Source: Limiplasma sp964416065 | GTDB taxonomy: Bacteria > Bacillota > Clostridia > Christensenellales > Aristaeellaceae | Direction: 5' to 3' | Length of the DNA stretch: 42,720 nt | NCBI GenBank assembly: GCA_964416065.1 | Contig: CAYQCL010000021.1 | Location: 1 to 42,720, forward strand | In this document: positions 1-7,213 of the stretch, piece after piece | How positions within the stretch are numbered: position 1 is the stretch's first letter | How the letters are laid out: each line of letters starts with the position of its first letter | Notes under the pieces: generated by a model | The model's database searches: none | What the model saw: only the letters and a program-made list of their open reading frames with translations | Told to the model about the DNA's origin: nothing | Position numbers and translations under genes: made by a program

Positions 1-1
1 T

Positions 2-370
2 ATTGACTTCTTCTTCTCCGAATTTGTATCTGCTAGACATTTTTCATCACCCAGATACATTATACCATATTTCGAACACTTTTTTAAACTGTTTAATCAA
101 AAATTAGTATCAAGCGGCGTTGTAAGCGACATTCGCATGGAAACCGGAAATCTGAGATACGATTACTTCTTTCCCATAAATGACCCGGAAACCGTGCTTT
201 TAATCGATAGCTGGAAGGATCAGCGTTCCATTGACCTGCACCATGCTTCTCCTATGATGGCAAAGATCATAGAGCTTCGGGAAAAATATGATTTGCATAT
301 GAAGGTGGAGCGTTATGTCTCAGATGAAATGGGAGTCCCTGATGAGGATAAGGGCTTTATAGGGCAATAA
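2..370 (+). CDS. ABM-type (quinol monooxygenase-like) protein, 5' end unresolved
   Basis: The C-terminal part matches the antibiotic biosynthesis monooxygenase (ABM) fold family of small cofactor-free oxygenases: GNLRYDYFFP is the central strand, LLIDSWKD the next strand, and HHASPMM and LREKYDLHM lie in the last helix and strand. The reading frame stays open to the left edge of the window, and residues just before the first ATG (137) already look like the first ABM helix, so 137 is probably not the true start. The first ~130 bases are clearly AT-richer than the rest of the window, and no convincing first beta strand can be read there, so the 5' end may be frameshifted, fused to something upstream, or cut by the edge. 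Substrate unknown. Convergent with the operon that ends at 395. Confidence 0.6.
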   Translation: MDFFFSEFVSARHFSSPRYIIPYFEHFFKLFNQKLVSSGVVSDIRMETGNLRYDYFFPINDPETVLLIDSWKDQRSIDLHHASPMMAKIIELREKYDLHMKVERYVSDEMGVPDEDKGFIGQ

Positions 371-394
371 CATTCTACTCTCTTTGTAAAGCCA

Positions 395-1171
395 TCACAC
401 CAGCAGCCGTATGCGTTCAAGCATGAAAGAGGCGAATGACTGAAGAGACTCGAGGCTTGCGGCAAAAGGAACGCCCTTCTCGTAATTCAAAAGCGCGGCG
501 GAAACCGTTTGAGCATAAATCTGCGGCAGATGTCCGCTTGCCCAGCATCCGCCCTGCGCTTTGGACAGGAAGCATCCTTCCCGCGCATAGGCCAGAATCC
601 GGCATAGATTCAGAATGATATAGACCGGTTCCTGAGCGATGGAGATGGGCGCGTCCTCGACGTCCGCCAGGATGCTTTGAAGGTATGCCTCGCGGGGAAC
701 CTCGCCAAAAATAGAGGAGATTGGCTTGCCATAGAGGACGCGTCCAACGGCACGGACGATGGTAAAGTGCGCGGCCAGATCAGGATCGACGCCGTGCATA
801 CCGACGCAGTAGGCGGCAAGATCAGCCTGACAGCGTGTGAAATGGGCGTTGGAATAATGAAGCTCGAAGGGCGTGGGGTAGCGAAAGCGCAGGCATTCCT
901 GCCGAAGCACCACGCTCATTTCCAGGCCCTTGGGCGGCGCGGACGGAGCAAGCGCGAGCAACGCGCGCATCAGCCGAACCTTCTCATCAAGAGCGGGCAG
1001 GTCTTCGGTCACAACGAGAAAATCAATATCGCTTGTTTCCCAACGAAAGCACCCAAAGGCGAGCGAACCGTGCAGATAAAGTCCCGTGAGCCTGTCTCCC
1101 AAAATGGCGCGATATTGACGCGAAAGCGTCTCCAACAGAGAAAACGCTCTCACTTCATCCTGCGTATTCAA
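395..1171 (-). CDS. Aminoglycoside nucleotidyltransferase-like protein (AadA/ANT family)
   Basis: 258 aa, the usual length of ANT(3'')/ANT(9) adenylyltransferases, which transfer AMP to streptomycin- or spectinomycin-type antibiotics. The nucleotidyltransferase signature is present: HGS at residues 34-36 followed by DID at 48-50, the two metal-binding aspartates. The C-terminal half is helical, as in the DUF4111 region of AadA-like proteins. The start overlaps the end of the preceding acetyltransferase by 4 bases, so translation is probably coupled. It is the last gene of the rqcH operon. Whether it modifies an antibiotic is not shown; many chromosomal members of this family in Clostridia are uncharacterised. 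Confidence 0.8.
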   Translation of the reverse strand: MNTQDEVRAFSLLETLSRQYRAILGDRLTGLYLHGSLAFGCFRWETSDIDFLVVTEDLPALDEKVRLMRALLALAPSAPPKGLEMSVVLRQECLRFRYPTPFELHYSNAHFTRCQADLAAYCVGMHGVDPDLAAHFTIVRAVGRVLYGKPISSIFGEVPREAYLQSILADVEDAPISIAQEPVYIILNLCRILAYAREGCFLSKAQGGCWASGHLPQIYAQTVSAALLNYEKGVPFAASLESLQSFASFMLERIRLLV

Positions 1172-1749
1172 GGCCTGTCTTCCTCATACAATTTATTCTC
1201 CTGCCGCAAACGCGAATATTGCTCGCGGGTCATCAGTAGCTCGATGAAGCCGTCGGCATCCCGAAGCACGGAAAAGCCGACGGAAAGATGGGCACGTGCC
1301 GCCGCCGCTCGGCTGTTCTCAAAGTCGTTATGTACGGCGCGAGCCCCTATGACGTCGAAGGCCCGCGCAAGCAGCAGACGCAGCGCACGCGTTGAATAGC
1401 CCATGCCGCGGTAGCGTGCCTCCAGCGCGATTCCCATCTCATGCCAGTCATGTATCGCGCTTTTGTGCAGGTTGACCTCGCCCAAAAACGCGCCGTCGGT
1501 CTCCCTTACGATATAGGCATAGTATCGCTCTGGCTCCTGGCCGATAAAATAGGCATACCAATCCGACCATTGCGTCCTGGGAAACAGGAGGCAACCGGTT
1601 TGAGGATCGTAGCCCTCAAAGGGAAGATCATAGCCACGGTTATACGACATGGTGGCCGGATCGCTCATCAGCCGTTCACGATACCATAGCTCCTGAAGCG
1701 CCGGCACATGCAGCCGTATAGCGTCATGCGTTTTCCTCAAGGCTGCCAC
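1168..1749 (-). CDS. GNAT N-acetyltransferase, RimJ/RimL type
   Basis: 193 aa GNAT fold protein. The acetyl-CoA pyrophosphate loop is visible as RYRGMGYSTRAL (R-x-x-G-x-G/A type) after the strand MGIALEA; the following NDFENSRAAAAR is the usual N-x-x-S segment with the helix that closes the CoA site, and the C-terminal GF strand is present. This family acetylates ribosomal protein N-termini, antibiotics or other amines; the substrate cannot be read here. The start overlaps the end of the upstream PAT-like gene by 13 bases and its end overlaps the nucleotidyltransferase gene by 4 bases, so the genes are cotranscribed. Confidence 0.82.
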   Translation of the reverse strand: MAALRKTHDAIRLHVPALQELWYRERLMSDPATMSYNRGYDLPFEGYDPQTGCLLFPRTQWSDWYAYFIGQEPERYYAYIVRETDGAFLGEVNLHKSAIHDWHEMGIALEARYRGMGYSTRALRLLLARAFDVIGARAVHNDFENSRAAAARAHLSVGFSVLRDADGFIELLMTREQYSRLRQENKLYEEDRP

Positions 1750-2300
1750 GTCCTTCTGAATGTCTCAAAGGGAATCGGCAACGCGGGCCGCGCGTCAAAG
1801 GGATTGAGCGCTTTCCACATCCAGACGGCGCTGAGCCATCTGCCATGCTTGTAGGCACTATTGGGAAACGTCGTCAGCGTCTCGAAGCCAAAGCGCCTGT
1901 GCAGCGCCTGGCTTTCTTCGTTTCCGCTGTCAATGACGGCGTACGCGGTACGATAGCCCTGCTTCCTGAGGCAATCCAGCAGGGCCTCATACAAAAGCGA
2001 GCCCACGCCGGAATGGCGCGGCGTATCGGGATGAAGATAAATCGTCAGCTCCACCGAATAACGATAGCCGCTCTGTGGCCGTGACGGCTCGGCGTTGGCA
2101 AAGCCGAGGAACGTTCCGTGCTCATCCTCGGCCACAAGAAAGGGATAGTCCTTCAAAAGCCTCGTGATTTCCTGCGCGCGCGCCTCCACGGACTGGTTGA
2201 ATTCATTATAGGTCGCGACTGTATGGGTGATATAATAATCATAGATGTCATGAATGACGCGCGCGTCGTCCGAAGAGGCTATACGGAGATGAGCTTTCAT
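1737..2300 (-). CDS. GNAT acetyltransferase, phosphinothricin acetyltransferase (PAT) type
   Basis: 187 aa. The pattern follows the PAT/bar/MnaT branch of GNAT proteins: N-terminal RIASSDDA and IHDIYDYYI, then YPFLVAE, YSVELTIYLHPDT, the CoA loop around RHSGVGSLLYEALL, and the C-terminal ALHRRFGFE. Members acetylate phosphinothricin, methionine sulfoximine or related amino-acid analogues and often have housekeeping substrates. It lies 12 bases after the end of rqcH on the same strand and overlaps the next acetyltransferase, so it is part of the rqcH operon. The exact substrate is not predictable. Confidence 0.82.
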   Translation of the reverse strand: MKAHLRIASSDDARVIHDIYDYYITHTVATYNEFNQSVEARAQEITRLLKDYPFLVAEDEHGTFLGFANAEPSRPQSGYRYSVELTIYLHPDTPRHSGVGSLLYEALLDCLRKQGYRTAYAVIDSGNEESQALHRRFGFETLTTFPNSAYKHGRWLSAVWMWKALNPFDARPALPIPFETFRRTWQP

Positions 2301-2312
2301 AAAGGCGCCTCC

Positions 2313-4058
2313 TTACGCTCCCGCCTGCTTGAGAATTTGGGCCATATCCTCGGGCGTGAGACCGATGATAAGCGTTTTAAAATTCGTATAAATCACCAGC
2401 CCGGCGGGAGCTCCCGCGCCCTTCTTTACATACTTTCGCCTGGTGTAGTCGATCGCCTGCTGGGGATGATTGCGGCCCTTGCTGTAATAGGCGGCAAGCT
2501 TCGCGGCGAAGAGAAGCGTCTCGTCCGAGGGGTCGTCCTCAGTGCGAATGAGGACATGAGAGCCTGGAATTCCTTGTGCGTGCAGCCATGTTTCGCCGAC
2601 GCGCGCGTGCAGCGTGAGACGATCATTCTGCAAGGCGTTTTTTCCGACCTCGATCACCGTCCCGTCGGGAGAGGTGAAGCGGTAGGGCCTTCCCTCCTGC
2701 AAACGCCTTGGCTTGCCGCGCTTGAGCGGGGCGTCTGGCCTGATGAAGCCGTTTTCGGTAAGCACATAGCGAATTTCGGCCAGGTCGGTGGTTGTTTCAC
2801 ACTTGTCCAGATCATCCAAAGCGCTTTCCAAAAGCAGCAAATCCCGCTCGAGGGTAACGAGCTGCTCCTTGGCGTACTGCTCAGCAACCTTGGCCTTGCG
2901 GTATTTTTTATAATAGCTTTGTGCGTTCTGCGCGGGGGTCAGGCGGTTCGAAAGCGGAATCGTTACATCGCGGGCGTTTTCATCATAATAGTTTTCAACG
3001 GTCACGCTCCGCGCACCCTTGGTGATCAGGTGCAGATTGGCGGTGAGAAGATCGCCGAAGACGCGGTTCTGCTCCGTCTGATCGCTTTGACGCAGCGTTT
3101 CCAGCATGATCGCCTTTTTCTTTTCTGTCCTTTCAATAGCGCTCTTCACATGCCTTTGAAGGCCCGCGCTCTTTTGCTGCATGCGCATGCGCAGGTCGCG
3201 GCCCAGATAAAACGCGTCCATGGCCTCGCTCAGACTGGGCATGGCCTTCTGATTTTCGAGCGTAAAGGTTCGATAAGGAAACGGGAAGAAATCGACGGCC
3301 AGTCCCGCCTCGTCGTACAAAGTGACGGGTTCAAAGGGCGCGCTGCGATAAAAAGCTTCCAGCTTTGGAGCCACCACATCCAGCTTCAGATCGGAAATCG
3401 GAGTGGTGGCCTCCACGCCGATCTGCGCGCACACCTCTTTGGAGCAGACGCTTGCCATACCCGCGACGCTCTCCATCAGTCCCTTGGCCAGAGAAGTCCC
3501 CAAGGGGGCAAGACGGTCTTTGAGCGCTTCGGCAGAAAGCGTTTCGGGAGACAGCTTGTCCGGCTGGGGAGGCAGGTGATAGCTTCCCCCAGGAAGCACC
3601 GTTCGCACGCGGCTCATCTCGCTGTTGACATGGCGGATGGCGTCGATGATAACGCCATCCGCGTCAACCAGCGTCAGATTGCTATGTCGGCCCATGATCT
3701 CAAGATAAAGCGTCTTTTGCACATGATCGCCCAGCTCGTCCAGACAGTCAAACGAAATGGTGAGGATGCGGTCTCCGGAAACCTGAGCAATTTCCGTGAC
3801 GCGCGCTCCTAAAAGGTGCTTGCGCATAAGCATGCAGAACATAGGCGGCTCGACGGGATTTTCATAGGTCTGCCGCGTGATCTGCGCGCGAGCCTGGTTG
3901 GCATTCGCGCTTAAAAGCAGCTTATGATTTCCGCCGGAGCGGATGAGCAGCACAAGCGCGTCGCGCTCGGGCTGATTGACCTTATCCACGCGTCCGCCAA
4001 CGAGCAGTTTGCGCAGCTCGCGTTGCATAAAGGAAAGGGTAAAGCCGTCCATCGGCAT
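2313..4058 (-). CDS. rqcH: Rqc2-type ribosome quality control protein RqcH (NFACT)
   Basis: 581 aa. RqcH binds 50S subunits that still carry a peptidyl-tRNA and recruits tRNA-Ala to add alanine tails that mark the stalled chain for degradation. Seen: NFACT-N domain from MDGFT, with the conserved Asp-Arg pair at D96-R97 (SGDRIL), a central coiled-coil region, and a C-terminal NFACT-R/DUF814 domain with TWLHAQGIPGSHVLI and the conserved YTRRKYVKK. The start at 4058 is chosen because AGGAGG lies 9 bases upstream on the minus strand; a longer frame running up to 4424 has no family match in its first 122 residues. First gene of the operon that continues with two GNAT genes and the nucleotidyltransferase. 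Confidence 0.92.
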   Translation of the reverse strand: MPMDGFTLSFMQRELRKLLVGGRVDKVNQPERDALVLLIRSGGNHKLLLSANANQARAQITRQTYENPVEPPMFCMLMRKHLLGARVTEIAQVSGDRILTISFDCLDELGDHVQKTLYLEIMGRHSNLTLVDADGVIIDAIRHVNSEMSRVRTVLPGGSYHLPPQPDKLSPETLSAEALKDRLAPLGTSLAKGLMESVAGMASVCSKEVCAQIGVEATTPISDLKLDVVAPKLEAFYRSAPFEPVTLYDEAGLAVDFFPFPYRTFTLENQKAMPSLSEAMDAFYLGRDLRMRMQQKSAGLQRHVKSAIERTEKKKAIMLETLRQSDQTEQNRVFGDLLTANLHLITKGARSVTVENYYDENARDVTIPLSNRLTPAQNAQSYYKKYRKAKVAEQYAKEQLVTLERDLLLLESALDDLDKCETTTDLAEIRYVLTENGFIRPDAPLKRGKPRRLQEGRPYRFTSPDGTVIEVGKNALQNDRLTLHARVGETWLHAQGIPGSHVLIRTEDDPSDETLLFAAKLAAYYSKGRNHPQQAIDYTRRKYVKKGAGAPAGLVIYTNFKTLIIGLTPEDMAQILKQAGA

Positions 4059-4101
4059 GACAGGACGCCTCCTTCGCAAAAGCCGGAAAATACACTGTTT
4101 C

Positions 4102-4130
4102 ATGATAACACAAGATGGAAAAAAGCGCAA
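4102..4130 (-). promoter_or_regulatory. Sigma-A promoter of the rqcH operon
   Basis: On the minus strand TTGCGC (4125-4130), a 17-base spacer and TATCAT (4102-4107), about 44 bases before the rqcH start codon. The -10 and spacer are good, the -35 is moderate. Confidence 0.55.
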
Positions 4131-4257
4131 TCGACAACGCAGGGTCGCGTCGACGGTTCGCTCGAAGGAAAAAAGCTCTCTTCCCAGAATCGTCATGGAA
4201 ACGAAGAGACGAGCATAGCTTTTGAATACAACCGAATGCTGAGGAGTGAAAGAAAGA

Positions 4258-5274
4258 ATGAAGATCAAACGGGCTGATATCGAGCGTATTCTCATTTTAT
4301 GCGCGGCTGCGCTGGTGGTGGTGCTCGCGCTGCGCGGAAACGACCAGACGACCTCGCAGGTGCTGGTGGAGCAGACGACCATCCCTATTGAACAGACCAT
4401 GGCTGATACTGAAACGGTCTCCACCGTCGTATTCTACGAGGATGGCGAGGGATACCTTGTGCCCGTGACACGGCAGGTCGCCAAGACGGACGGTATCGCT
4501 AAGGCGACGCTGAGCCTGATGGTCAAGGACAGCCAAAACGACATGCAGGCCGCGCGCCTGGGGCTTCGCACAGTGATTCCGGAGGGCACGACCTTTGACA
4601 TTGATATCAACGACGGCCGCGCCAATGTCAATGTCAGCAAGGAGGCGCTCAACTGCCTTAGCGCAGAGCAGGAGGCGCTGATGGTGGACGCCATCACCAA
4701 TACCATGACCTGTTTTTCCACCGTGGAGGAGGTCACGCTGGAGTTTGACGGCCAGAAGCGCAGCAAGCTCACCTATGGCACCGATGTAAGTGGCGTGTTT
4801 ACCGGCGGGAATTTGAATCTGGAGAGCGTGGAAACCTTTTCGGATGACGCGGGCCTTGTTCAATTGTATTTTCCCTCACAGACGGGCCGCCTTCTCGTGC
4901 CTGTCACCCGCGCGGTGTTCAGCGACGCGGATCCCACCACAGCCGTTCTGGAGCTTGCTAAGGGCCCGCAGGACGACAGCGGGCTTGAGCGCGCCCTGCC
5001 CGAGGACTGCGGCGTGAAGAGCGTGACGATGAAGGACGGCGTGGTTACGATTAACTTCTCCCAGGAATTCAAGCAGGCGCTGGAGGGCAGCGACGGAGGT
5101 CAACAGGCCGTGCGGGCGATTCTATTCACCTGCTCTCAGTTTCCGGGCGTGAAGAGAGTGGAGGTAGAGGTGGAGGGCGAAAAGATCGAGGCACAGCCGG
5201 AAGCGGAATCGACCTTTATCAATATGGAGGAGGAGGTCATCGCGCAATATCCCGGCGTAGTGGAGCTGGACTGA
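4258..5274 (+). CDS. gerM: GerM-like lipoprotein/membrane protein with two GerMN domains
   Basis: 338 aa. GerM is needed in Bacillus for sporulation and for germination; it sits in the intermembrane space of the forespore. Seen: an N-terminal hydrophobic anchor (about residues 11-26, ILILCAAALVVVLAL), then two tandem GerMN repeats, each with the pattern LVPVTR, a helix with a T-A-L/V-x-x-L core, IPEG or LPED, and a beta segment ending in NVS or NFS. The ATG at 4258 is preferred over the GTG at 4246 because GAGGAG (4241-4246) is 11 bases upstream of it. gerM followed by rph, rdgB and yfcE is the order also seen in Bacillus subtilis (gerM-rph-ysnA-ysnB). Confidence 0.88.
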   Translation: MKIKRADIERILILCAAALVVVLALRGNDQTTSQVLVEQTTIPIEQTMADTETVSTVVFYEDGEGYLVPVTRQVAKTDGIAKATLSLMVKDSQNDMQAARLGLRTVIPEGTTFDIDINDGRANVNVSKEALNCLSAEQEALMVDAITNTMTCFSTVEEVTLEFDGQKRSKLTYGTDVSGVFTGGNLNLESVETFSDDAGLVQLYFPSQTGRLLVPVTRAVFSDADPTTAVLELAKGPQDDSGLERALPEDCGVKSVTMKDGVVTINFSQEFKQALEGSDGGQQAVRAILFTCSQFPGVKRVEVEVEGEKIEAQPEAESTFINMEEEVIAQYPGVVELD

Positions 5275-5277
5275 AGC

Positions 5278-5306
5278 TGGACAATGGCGAAAAGCGGCGG
5301 TATAAT
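5278..5306 (+). promoter_or_regulatory. Sigma-A promoter for rph-rdgB and yfcE
   Basis: TGGACA (5278-5283), 17-base spacer, perfect TATAAT (5301-5306), starting four bases after the gerM stop codon. It gives rph-rdgB its own transcription start near 5312-5314, independent of gerM. Confidence 0.7.
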
Positions 5307-5309
5307 CGT

Positions 5310-5337
5310 GGGGATGCAATACGATCTTTGCATCCCC
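5310..5337 (+). terminator. Perfect 10-bp hairpin between gerM and rph (terminator or 5' leader stem)
   Basis: GGGGATGCAA (5310-5319), 8-base loop, TTGCATCCCC (5328-5337), then ATTTTG. The stem could end gerM transcripts, but the tail is only weakly T-rich. Because the TATAAT at 5301-5306 would start transcription inside the left arm, the same sequence may instead form a 5' cap-like hairpin on the rph mRNA. Confidence 0.5.
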
Positions 5338-5364
5338 ATTTTGCCGATAAAAGGAGCATTCGCC

Positions 5365-6678
5365 ATGCAGCGTATCGACCAACGCAAGGACCATGAGACA
5401 CGACTTTGTACCATTCAGCCCGGCTTTGTGGAGACGGCGGACGGAAGCTGTCTGATTTCGACGGGCAAAACCCGCGTGATTTGCACCGCGAGCGTGGAGG
5501 AGGGCGTGCCGCCCTTCCTGCGCAACTCGGGCCGCGGCTGGGTAACCGCCGAATATGCTATGCTGCCGGCCTCCACGGGCAAGCGCAAGGCGCGCGACGG
5601 CATCAAAAGGGATGGGAGAAGCGTGGAGATTCAGCGGCTGATCGGCAGATCCCTGCGTCAGGCGGTGGACATGGAAAAGCTGGGAGAGCGCACGATCACG
5701 CTGGACTGCGACGTGCTTCAGGCGGACGGCGGCACACGCACCGCGTCCATTACCGGTGCGTATGTGGCGTTGGTGATGGCAGTGGACAAGCTGATGAAAA
5801 ATGGACTGATCGATCAAAACCCCATCATCGGGCAGGTGGCCGCAGTAAGCGCGGGCGTGGTGGACGATCGTCCGATGCTTGATTTATGCTATCTTGAGGA
5901 CAGCAACGCCCAGACAGATATGAATTTTGTCATGAACCAGCGCGGCGAATTTATCGAGCTGCAAGGTACCGGAGAGGGACGCGCATTTACCAATCTGGAA
6001 CTGAACGCGCTTTTGAACATGGGCCGCGCGGGCGTGCGTTCCCTGATGCGGGCACAGCGCGGAGCGCTGAAGGGCAGGGGAGAATGGCTACTTCCGCCCA
6101 GAAGGCTGGTGGTCGCCAGCGGCAACGCGCACAAGCTCAAGGAGCTTCGGGAAATCCTGGGCGGCGGATTTGAAATCGTCGGCATGAAGGAAGTCGGCTT
6201 CAAGGACGATATCGTTGAGGACGAGGAAACGTTTGAGGAAAACGCCCGAATCAAGGCCGAGGCGGTCTCCCGCGCGACGGGCCTGCCGACGCTCGCGGAC
6301 GACAGCGGCCTGAGCGTGGATGCGCTGGGTGGAGCGCCGGGAGTATATAGCGCGCGCTACGCGGGCGGACATGGGGATGATCAGGCCAACAACGATCTGC
6401 TGCTTCAAAACATGCGGGGGATCGAGGATAGAACTTGTCGGTTTGTCTGCGCCATAGCACTGGCGCTGCCGGGGGAAGAAACGCGCGTCGTGCGCGGCGA
6501 GTGCGTGGGAAAGCTGCTTACGGAGCGCGCCGGTCAGGGCGGTTTTGGCTATGATCCGTTGTTTCTTTATAAGAAGGGCAAGACCTTCGCGGAAATGGAG
6601 GAGAAGGAGAAGAACGCCGTCAGTCACCGCGCCGTGGCCGCTGGAAAGATGCTTTCGGTGCTTAGAGAGGTGCTGTGA
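5365..6678 (+). CDS. Fused RNase PH and RdgB (XTP/dITP pyrophosphatase)
   Basis: 437 aa, one uninterrupted frame carrying two enzymes normally made as two proteins. Residues 1 to about 240 are RNase PH, the phosphorolytic 3'-5' exonuclease that trims tRNA precursors (RVICTASVEEGVPPF, GRGWVTAEYAMLP, LDCDVLQADGGTRTASITGA, LQGTGEG). From about residue 244 it is RdgB/Ham1, which hydrolyses XTP, ITP and dITP to keep deaminated purines out of nucleic acids (VVASGNAHKLKEL, ADDSGL, GAPGVYSARYAG, GFGYDPLF, SHR). The start at 5365 follows AAGGAG by 8 bases. The linker is only a few residues. Followed directly by yfcE. The separate genes are adjacent in Bacillus, so a gene fusion is the simple explanation. 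Confidence 0.93.
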   Translation: MQRIDQRKDHETRLCTIQPGFVETADGSCLISTGKTRVICTASVEEGVPPFLRNSGRGWVTAEYAMLPASTGKRKARDGIKRDGRSVEIQRLIGRSLRQAVDMEKLGERTITLDCDVLQADGGTRTASITGAYVALVMAVDKLMKNGLIDQNPIIGQVAAVSAGVVDDRPMLDLCYLEDSNAQTDMNFVMNQRGEFIELQGTGEGRAFTNLELNALLNMGRAGVRSLMRAQRGALKGRGEWLLPPRRLVVASGNAHKLKELREILGGGFEIVGMKEVGFKDDIVEDEETFEENARIKAEAVSRATGLPTLADDSGLSVDALGGAPGVYSARYAGGHGDDQANNDLLLQNMRGIEDRTCRFVCAIALALPGEETRVVRGECVGKLLTERAGQGGFGYDPLFLYKKGKTFAEMEEKEKNAVSHRAVAAGKMLSVLREVL

Positions 6679-6680
6679 GC

Positions 6681-7178
6681 ATGAAGCGGGTGATAGCGGT
6701 CTCGGATTCGCATGGAGACGCGGACGGGCTTCGCGAGGCGTTGGAACTGGCGTTTCGCATGGGAGCGGTGGATACGGTCGTTTTTCTGGGCGACGGACTT
6801 TCGGACTTCGATTCGGTGCTTCCGCATCTGCAAGCAAACGGCGCGCTATGCCACGCGGTGCGCGGCAACAACGACTGGACGCGCGCCGAGCCCAGAGATG
6901 TGTGCTTTCTGGTGAATGGGGTCCGCTTTTATGCCTGCCATGGTCATGAATGGCACGTCAAATATGGCCTTGATCGGCTGTGGTATGCCGCGCGGGAATG
7001 CGAGGCGCAGGTGGCGCTTTATGGGCATACGCACCGGGCGGGGATCGATTTGGAGCGCGGCATGTATTTGGTGAACCCGGGCGCGGTGTGTGAGCGTCAT
7101 AAAGGGGCCGTCGCCTTCGCGGATATCCGTGTGGAGGACAATGGCGGCGTGCGGGTCATGATGCAGAAATGGGATTGA
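6681..7178 (+). CDS. YfcE/MJ0936-family metallophosphoesterase
   Basis: 165 aa. Calcineurin-like phosphoesterase of the small YfcE/MJ0936 class, usually active on phosphodiesters in vitro with two metal ions. All metal-binding motifs are visible: SDSHGD (D9, H11), FLGDG, RGNND, CHGHE and YGHTHRAG. The start ATG at 6681 follows the rph-rdgB stop by two bases; a GTG at 6675 overlapping that stop is the alternative. The stop codon lies inside the left arm of the downstream terminator. The gene is the last of the gerM cluster, as ysnB is in Bacillus. Physiological substrate unknown. Confidence 0.85.
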   Translation: MKRVIAVSDSHGDADGLREALELAFRMGAVDTVVFLGDGLSDFDSVLPHLQANGALCHAVRGNNDWTRAEPRDVCFLVNGVRFYACHGHEWHVKYGLDRLWYAARECEAQVALYGHTHRAGIDLERGMYLVNPGAVCERHKGAVAFADIRVEDNGGVRVMMQKWD

Positions 7179-7200
7179 GCCGGTTAGCTCAATCCCATTT
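7167..7200. terminator. Bidirectional terminator between yfcE and the anti-sigma gene
   Basis: A perfect 14-bp inverted repeat (7167-7180 with 7187-7200, loop CGGTTA) with A-rich left and T-rich right flanks. It can stop transcripts from yfcE (plus) and from the convergent ECF sigma operon (minus). The yfcE stop TGA (7176-7178) is in the left arm. Confidence 0.85.
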
Positions 7201-7213
7201 TCTGCAAAGAGCA

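Noticed and set aside
2118..3812. 564-codon open frame on the plus strand
   Set aside because: It is antisense to rqcH, has no family motifs, and follows from the codon bias of the real gene.
4059..4424. 122-residue N-terminal extension of RqcH
   Set aside because: It overlaps the rqcH promoter and the gerM start, and the family begins at MDGFT; AGGAGG supports 4058.
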